This document shows positions 32,764 through 43,800 of a stretch of 44,808 bases of DNA, in pieces. Position 1 is the first letter of the stretch; every line of letters begins with the position of its first letter. The notes under the pieces were generated by a model. The model was not told the DNA's origin. It did no database searches and saw only the letters and a list, made by a program, of their open reading frames with translations. The translations under genes and the position numbers were made by a program. The DNA is from Opitutus sp. (GTDB lineage Bacteria; Verrucomicrobiota; Verrucomicrobiia; Opitutales; Opitutaceae): NCBI GenBank assembly GCA_009695305.1, contig SIBG01000031.1:1-44808 (forward strand). The letters are read 5' to 3'.

Positions 32764-34206
32764 GTGAACGAACCCTCCCCTGCCGCCGCGCCCATCTTAA
32801 ACGTCCTCGCCGAGCGCTACACCTCGAGCGCGATGAAGGCCATCTGGTCGCAACCCGGCCGCGTCGCCCTGGAACGCGACATCTGGATTGCCGTGATGAA
32901 GGCGCAGCGCGACCTCGGCGTGCCGATCCCGGCCGAGGCGATCAAGGATTACGAAAAGGTGAAGGATCAGATCGACCTCGCCGCCATCGCGAAACGCGAG
33001 CGCATCACGCTGCACGACGTAAAGGCGCGCATCGAGGAATTTTCCGATCTCGCGAAGCGGCAGTTCATCCACCTCGGGCTCACGAGCCGTGATCTCACGG
33101 AGAACGTCGAACAGCTGCAGATCTTACGCGCGTTGAAACTGGTCCACTTCAAGTCCGCCGCCGCGCTGCTGGCACTCGGACGGCAGGCCGAGGCGCACCG
33201 CGACCTGATGATCACGGGCCGCACGCATAATGTGCCGGCGCAACCGACCACGCTCGGGAAACGCTTCGCCATGTTCGGGCAGGATCTGCTCCTGGCGTTT
33301 GCGCGCATCGAGGAACTGCTCGTCCGCTATCCGGTGCGCGGATTGAAAGGCGCCGTCGGCACGCAGCTCGATCAGCTCACGCTGCTCGGCGGCGATTCGA
33401 ACAAGGTCGACCAGCTGGAGGCGCGCGTGCTCAAGCACCTCGGCTTCCACGCCTCGCTCGATGCGGTCGGGCAGATCTATCCGCGCAGCCTCGACTTCGA
33501 GGTCGTGAGCGCGTTGCACCAGCTCGGCGCGGCGGCCGCGAGTTGCGCGACCACCCTCCGTCTCATGGCCGGTGCCGGGCTGCTCACCGAAGGATTTCAG
33601 GACGGCCAGGTCGGGTCGTCGGCGATGCCGCACAAGGTCAACGCGCGAAACTGCGAGCGCATCTGCGGCTTCTCGACGATTCTCTCCGGCTACGTGACGA
33701 TGACGGGCGCGCTCGCCGGCCACCAGTGGAACGAGGGCGACGTGTCGTGCTCGGTCGTCCGTCGCGTGGCGCTGCCGGATGCGTTCTTTGCGATCGACGG
33801 ATTGCTCGAGACCTATCTCACCGTGCTGCGCCAGATGGAGGTTTTCCCCGCCGCCGTCGCCACCGAGAACGAGCGCAACCTGCCCTTCCTCGCCTCCACC
33901 ACCATCCTGATGGAGGCCGTGAAACACGGGGCCGGCCGCGAGACCGCGCACGCGGCGATCAAAGAGCACTCACTCGCCGCGGCGAAAGCGCTGCGCTCCG
34001 GCCACGGCGACGCCGATCTGCTGGCGCGCCTCGCCGGCGACAAACGCATCGGCCTCGGCAAAAAGGCGCTCGGGGCCATTCTCGCGGAAAACGCGCGCTT
34101 CGTCGGCGCCGCCCCACACCAAGTGGACGCGTTTCTCGCCGCGGTGCAGCCGCTCGCGCGGAAACACAAGGCCGCCGTCGATTACCAGCCGGCCCGGCTG
34201 CTGTGA
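32764..34206 (+). CDS. purB: Adenylosuccinate lyase
   Basis: PurB cleaves SAICAR and adenylosuccinate in purine synthesis. The 480-residue protein belongs to the fumarase/aspartase superfamily. It has HDVKARIEEFSDLAKRQF and HLGLTSRDLTENV (near residues 80-110), GRTHNVPAQPTTLGKRFA, and the signature GSSAMPHKVNARNCERI near residue 285. The C-terminal ADSL domain follows. The start is probably GTG 32764; an ATG at 32698 in the same frame would add 22 residues that do not look conserved. The Lys-Val-Asn in place of the usual Lys-Arg-Asn in the signature is a small deviation. Confidence 0.9.
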   Translation: MNEPSPAAAPILNVLAERYTSSAMKAIWSQPGRVALERDIWIAVMKAQRDLGVPIPAEAIKDYEKVKDQIDLAAIAKRERITLHDVKARIEEFSDLAKRQFIHLGLTSRDLTENVEQLQILRALKLVHFKSAAALLALGRQAEAHRDLMITGRTHNVPAQPTTLGKRFAMFGQDLLLAFARIEELLVRYPVRGLKGAVGTQLDQLTLLGGDSNKVDQLEARVLKHLGFHASLDAVGQIYPRSLDFEVVSALHQLGAAAASCATTLRLMAGAGLLTEGFQDGQVGSSAMPHKVNARNCERICGFSTILSGYVTMTGALAGHQWNEGDVSCSVVRRVALPDAFFAIDGLLETYLTVLRQMEVFPAAVATENERNLPFLASTTILMEAVKHGAGRETAHAAIKEHSLAAAKALRSGHGDADLLARLAGDKRIGLGKKALGAILAENARFVGAAPHQVDAFLAAVQPLARKHKAAVDYQPARLL

Positions 34207-34235
34207 GGCTGGCCCGCCGTGGCGGGTCGCGCCCG
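34207..34235. repeat. Short palindrome after purB
   Basis: GCCCGCC-GT-GGCGGGT forms a compact stem right after the purB stop, in the gap before the convergent small membrane protein gene. It could end purB transcription; there is no T-run. Confidence 0.35.
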
Positions 34236-34664
34236 TTAGGAGCGACTCGCCGGCAAAATCCCCGACGCCCCCGCCCGCGTGCCGATGACCGCCGCCATGA
34301 CTACGAGCACAATATTAGCGACCCAAAACCACGTTGGATGGGGAATTTCGCGGAGATTGAGGATACTCGCCGTCAGGAAAAGCGCGCCGACCGTCAGCCC
34401 GCGGCGCCGGTGGTTGGTGGCGGCCAAGCCCGTCGCAAGCCACGCGGCGATCAGCGGCCCGAGAGTGTAGCCGAGTAACACGATCAGGAACATGCCCGTG
34501 GACGCACCGGCCACATAGGCTTTCACGGCCTCGCGGTTGGTGAAATCGACGCCGGGGGGCGGAGGGTAGATTTTGGCGCTGATCACTTCCATGAGACCGA
34601 TCAGCAGCAAACCGGCGAAGGTGCCGGCGAAAACCGCGAGGACGTTGCGCAGGGTTGGATTCAT
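34236..34664 (-). CDS. Small four-TM membrane protein of unknown function
   Basis: The 142-residue protein has four predicted membrane helices (about 7-27, 55-78, 88-103, 110-130) and no signal or catalytic motif that I recognise. The loop between helices 1 and 2 contains PPPPGVDFTNREAVKAYVAG. The ATG at 34664 is the only plausible start. It is convergent with purB, and pfp lies divergent on its other side. Similar four-helix proteins are common and unassigned. Confidence 0.65.
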   Translation of the reverse strand: MNPTLRNVLAVFAGTFAGLLLIGLMEVISAKIYPPPPGVDFTNREAVKAYVAGASTGMFLIVLLGYTLGPLIAAWLATGLAATNHRRRGLTVGALFLTASILNLREIPHPTWFWVANIVLVVMAAVIGTRAGASGILPASRS

Positions 34665-34805
34665 CGGCCGGGGAGTGAAGGGGATCGGCGCGCCACCACG
34701 GGCGCTTTCCGAACTAAGCCCGGACGAACGAGGGATGACACGCTAATTCATGCCTGCGCCGCGCGGTTGAAAAATTTCATTTGCCTCCGCCCCGTGCCAG
34801 GCGTT

Positions 34806-34833
34806 TTGATGTCCCTTCGCGTTCTCTTTTAAC
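34806..34833 (+). promoter_or_regulatory. Candidate promoter of pfp
   Basis: TTGATG (34806-34811) and TTTAAC (34828-34833) are spaced by 16 bases, 20 bases ahead of the pfp ATG. Both boxes match consensus only partly (four of six each). The 189-bp gap 34665-34853 holds nothing else that I recognise. Confidence 0.3.
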
Positions 34834-34853
34834 CTTTATCCAACACCTTTGTC

Positions 34854-36110
34854 ATGGCTGAACTCGTAGGAAATGTCTTGGTGGGCCAGTCCGGCGGCCC
34901 CACCTCCGTCATCAATGCCAGTATCGCAGGCGTCATTGCCGAAGCGCTGAACCACGAATGCATCGAGGAGATCTACGGCACGCTGAATGGCGTGCTCGGC
35001 ATTCTCCAGGAGGATCTGATCGATCTCGCCTCGGAGTCGCAGCAGCAGATTCGCGCGCTCAAACACACGCCCGGCGCCGCGCTCGGCACCTGCCGGTTCA
35101 AACTCAAGAAGCAGGCGGACTTCGACCGCGTGCTCGAGGTCTTCAAGGCGCACAACATCCGCTACTTTTTCTACCTCGGGGGCAACGACTCGCAGGACAC
35201 CGCGGACAAGATTTCCAAGCTCGCGCAAGCGCAGGGCTGGGAGATGCGGGTGATCGGTGTGCCGAAGACCATCGACAACGATTTGCCCATCACGGACCAC
35301 ACCCCCGGCTACGCCAGCACCATCAAGTATCTCGCGGCCACCGTCCGCGAAATGGCCTGCGACAATGAAGCCATGGGCCAGGGCGATCTCGTTTCCATCC
35401 TCGAGGTCATGGGCCGCAGCGCCGGCTGGCTCGCCGCCGGCACGGCCCTCGCCAAGCGCCGCGATCACCCGCACGATTCCCCGCACCTGATTTTGCTCCC
35501 GGAAATTCCGTTCAACCAGGAGAAAGTGCTCGAGGAGATCCGCCGCGTGTTGAAGCGGGAAAAATACTGCCAGATCGTCGTCGCCGAGGGCCTCGTCGAC
35601 GCCGACGGCAACTACGTCGCGGCCGACGCCGCGACCGATGCCTTTGGCCACGCCACCCTCGGCGGCGCCGGCGATGCGCTCGGTGAAATCATCGGGGCCA
35701 ACATCCCGGGCGTAAAAATCCGCGTCGCCAAGCCCGGCCTCGCCCAGCGCTGCGCCGCCCACGCCGCGTCCAAGATCGATGTCGATGAGGCTTACCTCGC
35801 CGGCCAGGCCGCCGTCAAAGCCGCCATCGCTGGCGAAACCGACAAGATGGTTACGATCGTCCGCGGCGAAACCGACCACTACACCTCCGAGACCGGACTC
35901 GCGCCGCTCGCCGACGTCGCCAACTCCGTGAAGAAACTTCCCCGCGAGTGGATCAACGAGGACGGCGTCTCGATGAACTTCCAGTTCCTCCGCTACGCGC
36001 AGCCGCTCATTCAGGGCGAAATCGCCGTCCCGCACGACAACGGCGTGCCGGTCTTCGCGCGCCTCGATAAAGTGCGCGTCGACAAATCGCTCCCGGCCTA
36101 CGTGACCTGA
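34854..36110 (+). CDS. pfp: Pyrophosphate-type 6-phosphofructokinase
   Basis: This enzyme interconverts fructose 6-phosphate and fructose 1,6-bisphosphate. The 418-residue protein begins VLVGQSGGPTSVINAS. It has the donor-site residues of the PPi-dependent type: GGNDS with Asp112 where ATP enzymes have Gly, and Lys138 in PKTIDNDLP. The catalytic Asp141/143 and the MGRSAGW substrate loop (186-192) are present. So PPi rather than ATP is the likely phosphoryl donor and the reaction is reversible. A clear terminator follows. It stands as a single gene. Confidence 0.92.
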   Translation: MAELVGNVLVGQSGGPTSVINASIAGVIAEALNHECIEEIYGTLNGVLGILQEDLIDLASESQQQIRALKHTPGAALGTCRFKLKKQADFDRVLEVFKAHNIRYFFYLGGNDSQDTADKISKLAQAQGWEMRVIGVPKTIDNDLPITDHTPGYASTIKYLAATVREMACDNEAMGQGDLVSILEVMGRSAGWLAAGTALAKRRDHPHDSPHLILLPEIPFNQEKVLEEIRRVLKREKYCQIVVAEGLVDADGNYVAADAATDAFGHATLGGAGDALGEIIGANIPGVKIRVAKPGLAQRCAAHAASKIDVDEAYLAGQAAVKAAIAGETDKMVTIVRGETDHYTSETGLAPLADVANSVKKLPREWINEDGVSMNFQFLRYAQPLIQGEIAVPHDNGVPVFARLDKVRVDKSLPAYVT

Positions 36111-36137
36111 GCCGACCCGATCATACGTCGTTCATCG

Positions 36138-36170
36138 AAGGCCGGTCGCTCAGACCGGCCTTTGTTATTT
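36138..36170 (+). terminator. Rho-independent terminator of pfp
   Basis: AAGGCCGGTC (36138-36147) pairs with GACCGGCCTT (36153-36162) over a five-base loop, followed by the T-rich TTTGTTATTT. It lies 28 bp after the pfp stop and ends that transcript before the TonB receptor gene. Confidence 0.88.
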
Positions 36171-36263
36171 CCAAAGACGCATCCCCGCACCCTTTCGCCA
36201 CGTCATAACCATCGCCTCGGTCGCGCCGGCGATCCTCCTGCGCCACTGGCACCCGTTTTTGCC

Positions 36264-38288
36264 ATGCACCTTGTCCTCCGCGTTATCCTGAGTCTCGTCG
36301 TCCCAGCCTCGGTCGCGGTGGCTCAAACGGCACCACCCTCCGAGCCGATCGTCCGCGTCGAAAAAATCGTCGTCGAAGAAAGTCTGCTCGCCGCGGACGC
36401 CACCGGCACGACGCGGGTGCATTTCGACCCCACCGTGCCCGCCACCACCCTGGCGCTCGGCGCACTCGCCGCCCGCGTGGCGAATCTCCACGTCAACGCC
36501 GGCGGCGCCGGCTCCTTCGGCGACCTCTTCACGCTCCGCGGCCTCGCCAACACGCCCTACTTCAGCGACCCGTCGGTCACGGTTTATTTCGACGACCTGC
36601 CGCTCGGCAGCAGCTTCACCTATCCGACCGGTCTGTTCGGCTTCGCCTCCGCCACCGTTTATCGCGGTCCGCAAGGCACCGCGTTCGGCCGCGGCGGCGA
36701 AGGCGGCACGATTACGCTCACGTCCGCCGAGCCCGGGGCTCGGGCCGGCGGCGAATTGCGCCTGAGTCTCGGGAATTCCAACGCCCACTTCGCCGCGCTC
36801 GAGGCCCACAGTGCCCGCGGCGAAAAGGCCGATGCCACCGTCGCCGCATCCGCCTTCGAGCGCGACGGCTACATCGCCAACACCACGCTCGGCACGCGCG
36901 TGGACGACCAGGTTTCCTCCGCGGCGTCGGCGCGCGTGCGCGTGCGACCCACGACCGCGAGTGAGTTCACCCTGCAGCTGCTCGCCAGCCGGCACCGTGA
37001 CGGTGCGCAGCCGCTCGTGCCGCTCGCCGGCCCGCCGTTCTCGGTCACCCGCGGTCGCGAAGGGAGCACCAATATCGACTTCGGAGGCGTCGCGCTCAAA
37101 GGCGCCTTCGACACCACCCTCGGCCGGCTCACCTCAGCGACGAGTGCCACCAGTTGGAAACTCAAGCCCTACGACAACCGCCTCGTCCTCCCCCCCACGC
37201 TCGACTCGAAAATTGTTCAAACCCAGCGCGGGTGGAACGAGGAAATCCGCCTCGCCTCCGACACCCGCGCGGACTTCGCGTGGAAGGCCGGCGCATGGTT
37301 TTCCGACGGCCAGACCATCGGTGAGGTAACCCGCGGCCTCGTCCTCCCCTTCGGCGTCGTCCCGATCGAAGTTTCGAGCTACACGCTTAACGCTCGCACG
37401 GTCGCGCTGTTTGGCGAGGCGACCTTCGCGCCCGCCGCCGGCTGGCACCTGACGGCCGGCCTCCGCGCCGAGGAAACAAAAAAAGATTTCGACCGCAGCC
37501 AGCGCGTGCCCGGCCCCGGCCGTATCACCGCCGGCAAGACGTTCGACGCCTTCCTGCCGAAGCTCTCGGCGAACTACGCCCTCTCGGCCGAAACGACGGC
37601 GTCCGCCAGCCTCTCGCTCGGCACCAAGCCCGGCGGCTGGTCCGCCTACACCGGCAACGCGAATCTGGCCGCGTTCAAGACTGAGGAAACCACCGCGTTC
37701 GAAACCGGCCTAGACACTTCGTTCGCCAGGAAAACCGTGACGCTCGCCGCCCGCGCCTTCGTCTACGCGATTCGCAATTACCAAATCGAGCGCTCCTTCA
37801 ACGCGAGCGACTACCTCGTCGTGGATGCCCCGCGCGCCCGCGCGGTCGGTGGCGAACTGGAGGCGACGTGGCGTCCGATACCCGAGTGGACGCTCACCGC
37901 CACGCTCGGCGTAACTCAGATCACGCTGCGCGAGTTTACCGATCCGTTCACCAAGAAAAGCTACGCCGGCAACCGCGCGCCCTATGCCCCCGATTACGAT
38001 GCGCATGTGAGCGCCACGTGGCACTCCCCGTCCGGCTGGTTCGCCGGTGCCGAGGTCGCCGCGATTGGCCGGACGTTCTACGACGAGTCTGAAAATCCAC
38101 TCTTCGCGTCGCGCGCCCACGCCGTCCTCAACGCCCGCGCCGGCTACGACACCCCACGCTGGCGCGTGAGTCTCTCCGGAGAAAATCTCAGCGACGAAAC
38201 TTACGCCGCGCTGATCATCCCCGGCGTCCGCCACGCCGCCCCCGGCGCCCCGCGCACTTACGGGTTCGAAGCCACCGTGAAGTGGTAA
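36264..38288 (+). CDS. TonB-dependent outer membrane receptor
   Basis: The 674-residue protein has a signal peptide (MHLVLRVILSLVVPASVAVA). It is followed by a plug domain (about 45-165, with LFTLRGLANTPYFSDPSVTV and VYRGPQGTAFGRGGEGGTIT) and a 22-strand-type beta-barrel. It ends in the C-terminal signature YGFEATVKW with a final aromatic residue. It imports a bulky ligand using TonB energy; the ligand is unknown and no siderophore or vitamin gene lies near. A segment reading EKIVVEES after the signal could be the TonB box. ATG 36264 gives the signal peptide. Only three bases separate its stop from that of the convergent cstA gene. Confidence 0.88.
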   Translation: MHLVLRVILSLVVPASVAVAQTAPPSEPIVRVEKIVVEESLLAADATGTTRVHFDPTVPATTLALGALAARVANLHVNAGGAGSFGDLFTLRGLANTPYFSDPSVTVYFDDLPLGSSFTYPTGLFGFASATVYRGPQGTAFGRGGEGGTITLTSAEPGARAGGELRLSLGNSNAHFAALEAHSARGEKADATVAASAFERDGYIANTTLGTRVDDQVSSAASARVRVRPTTASEFTLQLLASRHRDGAQPLVPLAGPPFSVTRGREGSTNIDFGGVALKGAFDTTLGRLTSATSATSWKLKPYDNRLVLPPTLDSKIVQTQRGWNEEIRLASDTRADFAWKAGAWFSDGQTIGEVTRGLVLPFGVVPIEVSSYTLNARTVALFGEATFAPAAGWHLTAGLRAEETKKDFDRSQRVPGPGRITAGKTFDAFLPKLSANYALSAETTASASLSLGTKPGGWSAYTGNANLAAFKTEETTAFETGLDTSFARKTVTLAARAFVYAIRNYQIERSFNASDYLVVDAPRARAVGGELEATWRPIPEWTLTATLGVTQITLREFTDPFTKKSYAGNRAPYAPDYDAHVSATWHSPSGWFAGAEVAAIGRTFYDESENPLFASRAHAVLNARAGYDTPRWRVSLSGENLSDETYAALIIPGVRHAAPGAPRTYGFEATVKW

Positions 38289-38291
38289 GCG

Positions 38292-40370
<2,079 letters not shown>

Positions 40371-40484
40371 GAGAACAAAGGGGTTCACGAAGATTGGCGG
40401 GCGCCGCGCGCAGCGCAAGCGCGCCCATCAGCCCTTAAGTTTTAGCCCAACGTGCCGACTCCTTGCCCAAGCCAGCCCGCCACC

Positions 40485-40775
40485 ATGGAACTCCATAGTC
40501 ACCACAAGCCCAAACGTGCCTTCACGGGACACGCGTGCGTGCCGCATCCGGACGAGGCACTGCAACGCGTGGTGGATCTGGCCATCGCGCGCGCCGAGGC
40601 GGCCCTGCACGAGGGGCGGCTGATTTCGCCCGGCGAAGCCCTGGCCCTCGCCGGTCCGGAGGCCCGGCGGGATGAGACGCTTTTTTCCATCGCCCGCGCC
40701 GTGGCGTGGGAGACCGACAGCAGTGAGGACGAGATCCTCTGCTGGTTGGGCGAGAAGTATCCCGATCTTTCCTGA
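40485..40775 (+). CDS. Hypothetical small protein
   Basis: The 96-residue product is soluble and mostly helical in look, with no signal peptide. It begins MELHSHHKPKRAFTGHACVP and has an Ala/Glu-rich helix region DEALQRVVDLAIARAEAALH. The middle reads SPGEALALAGPEARRDETLF. A GTG at 40452 would extend it by 11 residues; ATG 40485 is the better start. I do not recognise the family. Acidic C-terminus SSEDEILCWLGEKYPDLS. It is convergent with the NHL/Ig gene and is followed by that gene's terminator. Confidence 0.6.
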   Translation: MELHSHHKPKRAFTGHACVPHPDEALQRVVDLAIARAEAALHEGRLISPGEALALAGPEARRDETLFSIARAVAWETDSSEDEILCWLGEKYPDLS

Positions 40776-40820
40776 GCCTACGCTCAACCGGGGCCGACCG
40801 CGACCAACCTCGAAATTCGC

Positions 40821-40853
40821 AAAAAAAAGGCCCGGGTGGATGACACCCGGGCC
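40821..40853 (-). terminator. Rho-independent terminator of the NHL/Ig protein gene
   Basis: On the minus strand a perfect 10-bp stem (GGCCCGGGTG, five-base loop, complement; 40829-40853) is followed by eight T (complement of 40821-40828). It lies 30 bp beyond the stop of the large surface-protein gene. It may also stop the small plus-strand gene. Confidence 0.92.
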
Positions 40854-40882
40854 TGAAGAAATCTCGTAACTCGAACGAAAGC

Positions 40883-43800
40883 TTACGGCAGTTCGTAAAC
40901 TTCCACGATGGCGACACCCGACGTGCCGCCGACGCCGAGCACCTGCGCCGAGTAGTTGCCGGGGGCGAGGCTGACGATCAGCGCCGAGTCGCCGCTGCCC
41001 GCGATGAGCGGGAACGCGCCGACTTGGGTGGCCGCGATGGCAATGGCACTGGCATCGGGCGAGGTGCCCCAGCCGGTGTTCTGGGCGACCGTCACCCCGT
41101 CCTTGATGAGGACGAGCTGCGGCTGGGCCAGCACACCGGTGACGCCGAGCTGGATGAGCCCGGGGCCGACGGCGCGGATCAGCACCCGTTTCGGTGCGGA
41201 GCCGGAGACGACGATGCCCGCGATGAGCGTGGCGTCGCCGGTGCCGGCGCTGGCGCGTGTAGAGATGTTAAACAACTTCTGGCCGGCAGCCGGAGCCGAG
41301 AGGTCATAAACTTCGACGAGCGCCACGCCCAAGGCGCCGGTGCTGCTGCTCACAATCGCGGTGTAGGCACCGGGCGCGAGCGTGGTGAAGATCACCGAGT
41401 CGGCGCTGGTGGCGGCGAGAGCGAACGCACCAGCTTGGGCGCTGGCAGCGGTGATGGCGGCGGTGTTGCCCGCCGTCGCCCAACCGGTGTTTGTAGCAAT
41501 AACCGTGCTGCCACGATAGAGGTCGAGCTTAGGCGCCGTCAGCGCGGTCGGAACGCCGAAGCCAATCAACGTCGGGCCGACCGCACGGATTAGCACGGGC
41601 TTCGAGTCGGTGCCGGAGATGACGAAGCCAGCAATCGAGACGGCATCGCCGGTGCCCACCCGGGCGCGGGTCGAAATGTTCGCCAACCGCTGGGCCGCGA
41701 TCACGGCCTCGCTCGCACCGGTGAAGGTCGTAACCACCGTGCCCGCCGTGGCGGTAACACTCACGGCGGCGGTGTCCGAATTCACCGTTCCGCTGATCGT
41801 CTGCCGGGCCGTGGCGACGGAGATGACACCGGTGGCGCTTACGCTGCCGGAGCCGCCATCGACCGTGGTCGAGGTCTGGGTGACGACAAATGCCTGACCG
41901 GCCGCGCTCACGATGGTCAGCGCCGTGGACGAACTATTGGCCGCGCCCGCTTGGTAGAAGCCGGACACCGCCTGCGTCGCACCGGCGTCCGCCGACTTGG
42001 TCGCGGCGAGTGATGCCCCCGCCACACCGACGACGGTGCCAGCCAGCGTGCCGTCTGCGGCGATGGCGCCGCTGAAGACGATGTCGCCCGGCGCGGCCGC
42101 CACCAACTGACCACCCACGCCGGCGGTGATGGCGCCGGTAGCAGTCTGGGTGAAGACGAACTGACCGGAGTCGTTGACATTAAAGGAGAGATTCCTCACC
42201 GCGATGGTCGAACCCGGCAGATAAGCGAGGAAGACACCCGTGTTGTCAGAGCGGATGAAGATCGCGAAGTTACCGAGCGTGCCACCGAAGGAACCAAAAT
42301 ATGTTCCAGCGTAGCTGCGGGCGATCGCGCGCAGCTCTCCAGCGGCGGACGTGATTGAGCCGGCCGAGTTGGTGACCGTGACACTGTAGTTGCCAATGTC
42401 GCCCGCCTGCACGCTGCCGATGGTGAACGAGGCTCCGGTGGCACCGGAAATCGCGACGCCATTCTTCAGCCACTGGTAGGTCGGCGCCGGGGCGCCGGAT
42501 GCGCCGGCGGTAAACGTCGTCGAACTGCCGATGAGCGCCGTGCGCTTGACCGGCGCCGCGGTGATGGTCGGCACGGAGGCGGTGGCGGAGACCGAGAGTT
42601 GGGCCAGCGAGCTGGTGAGCGCGCCGAAGGACGTCGTCACGACGACGTCGTAGTTGCCGGCGTCCGCCGTCGTGACGGCGGGCAGGGTGAACGACGAGCT
42701 GGTCGCGCCCGCGATGTTCGCGCCGTTTTTGCGCCACTGGTAGGCGATGTTCGAGTTACCCGAGGCCGTGACGCTGAACGTCACGCTGCTGCCAGCAAGC
42801 GCGGCCTGCGACTTCGGCTGCGAGGTGACGGTGGCCTGGGTGTTAACGATGAGCGCCGCCCCATCTGAAATCACCGAGCTGGCGGCGTTGCTGACGACGA
42901 CGCCGTAGGTGCCAGCGTCAGCGGGCTGCAGGTTGGTCAACGCGAGGCTGGCGCTGGTCGCGCCCGCGACCGCCACGCCGTTGAAGCGCCATTGATAGGT
43001 GAGCGGCGCAGTGCCGGTCGCAACGACGGTGAAGGTCGTGTTCTGGCCCTTGATGACGGTCGCGCTCGCGGGCTGCGTGGTGATCGCAGGAGCCACGATC
43101 GCCGGCGTCACCGTGAGGGTGAAGGTCTGGCCGACGCTGATGCCATTGCCCGCCGTGAGGGTGACCGTAAACGGCGAGCCAGTCGTATCCGGCGGTGTGC
43201 CGGTGAGCGCGCCAGTCGTGGCATTCAGCGTCGCCCACGAGGGCAGGCCGGTCGCGGAGAACGTCGGAGTGGGATTGCCGCTGGCCGCCACCGTGAAGCT
43301 GAGGGCCTGGGTAGCCTGGACGCTGGCGCTCGCCGCGCTGGTGAACACGGGCGCCGCCACCACGGCACTAAGCGTGGCCGCGGTGGACAAGGCATCCGGG
43401 CTGACCAGGCTGCCGACGCTTACTTGAAACTGGTCGCCCTGCATCGCAGACGTGATGCCGGTGACGGTGAGCGTCGCGGTCGTGGTGCCAGTGTAGGGTG
43501 CGCCTTCCACGATGTTGACGAAGCCCGTGGTGCCAGCCGGCTGCCGCTTCCACTGGAAGATCGTCGGGGTGGGTGCGCCGGTCGCGACGACGGTGAAGGT
43601 GGCATTGCCACCGGGCGCGACCGCGGTGCTCAGCGGCTGGGTCGAGATTGCCGGCGCCGTTACGGTGCCACTGCGGCGGATCGTGTGGTTGCCGGTATCG
43701 GCGACATAGAGGTTACCCGCGGTGTCGACCGCGATACCGCGAGGCTGGGTGAAGCGCGCGGCGCTGCCGATGGAGTCGGTGGTGCCAGACGAGCCGCCCA

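Noticed and set aside
40476..40490. GCCACCATGG around the start of the small gene, a perfect Kozak sequence
   Set aside because: Kozak context has no role in bacteria and the match is a coincidence in GC-rich DNA.
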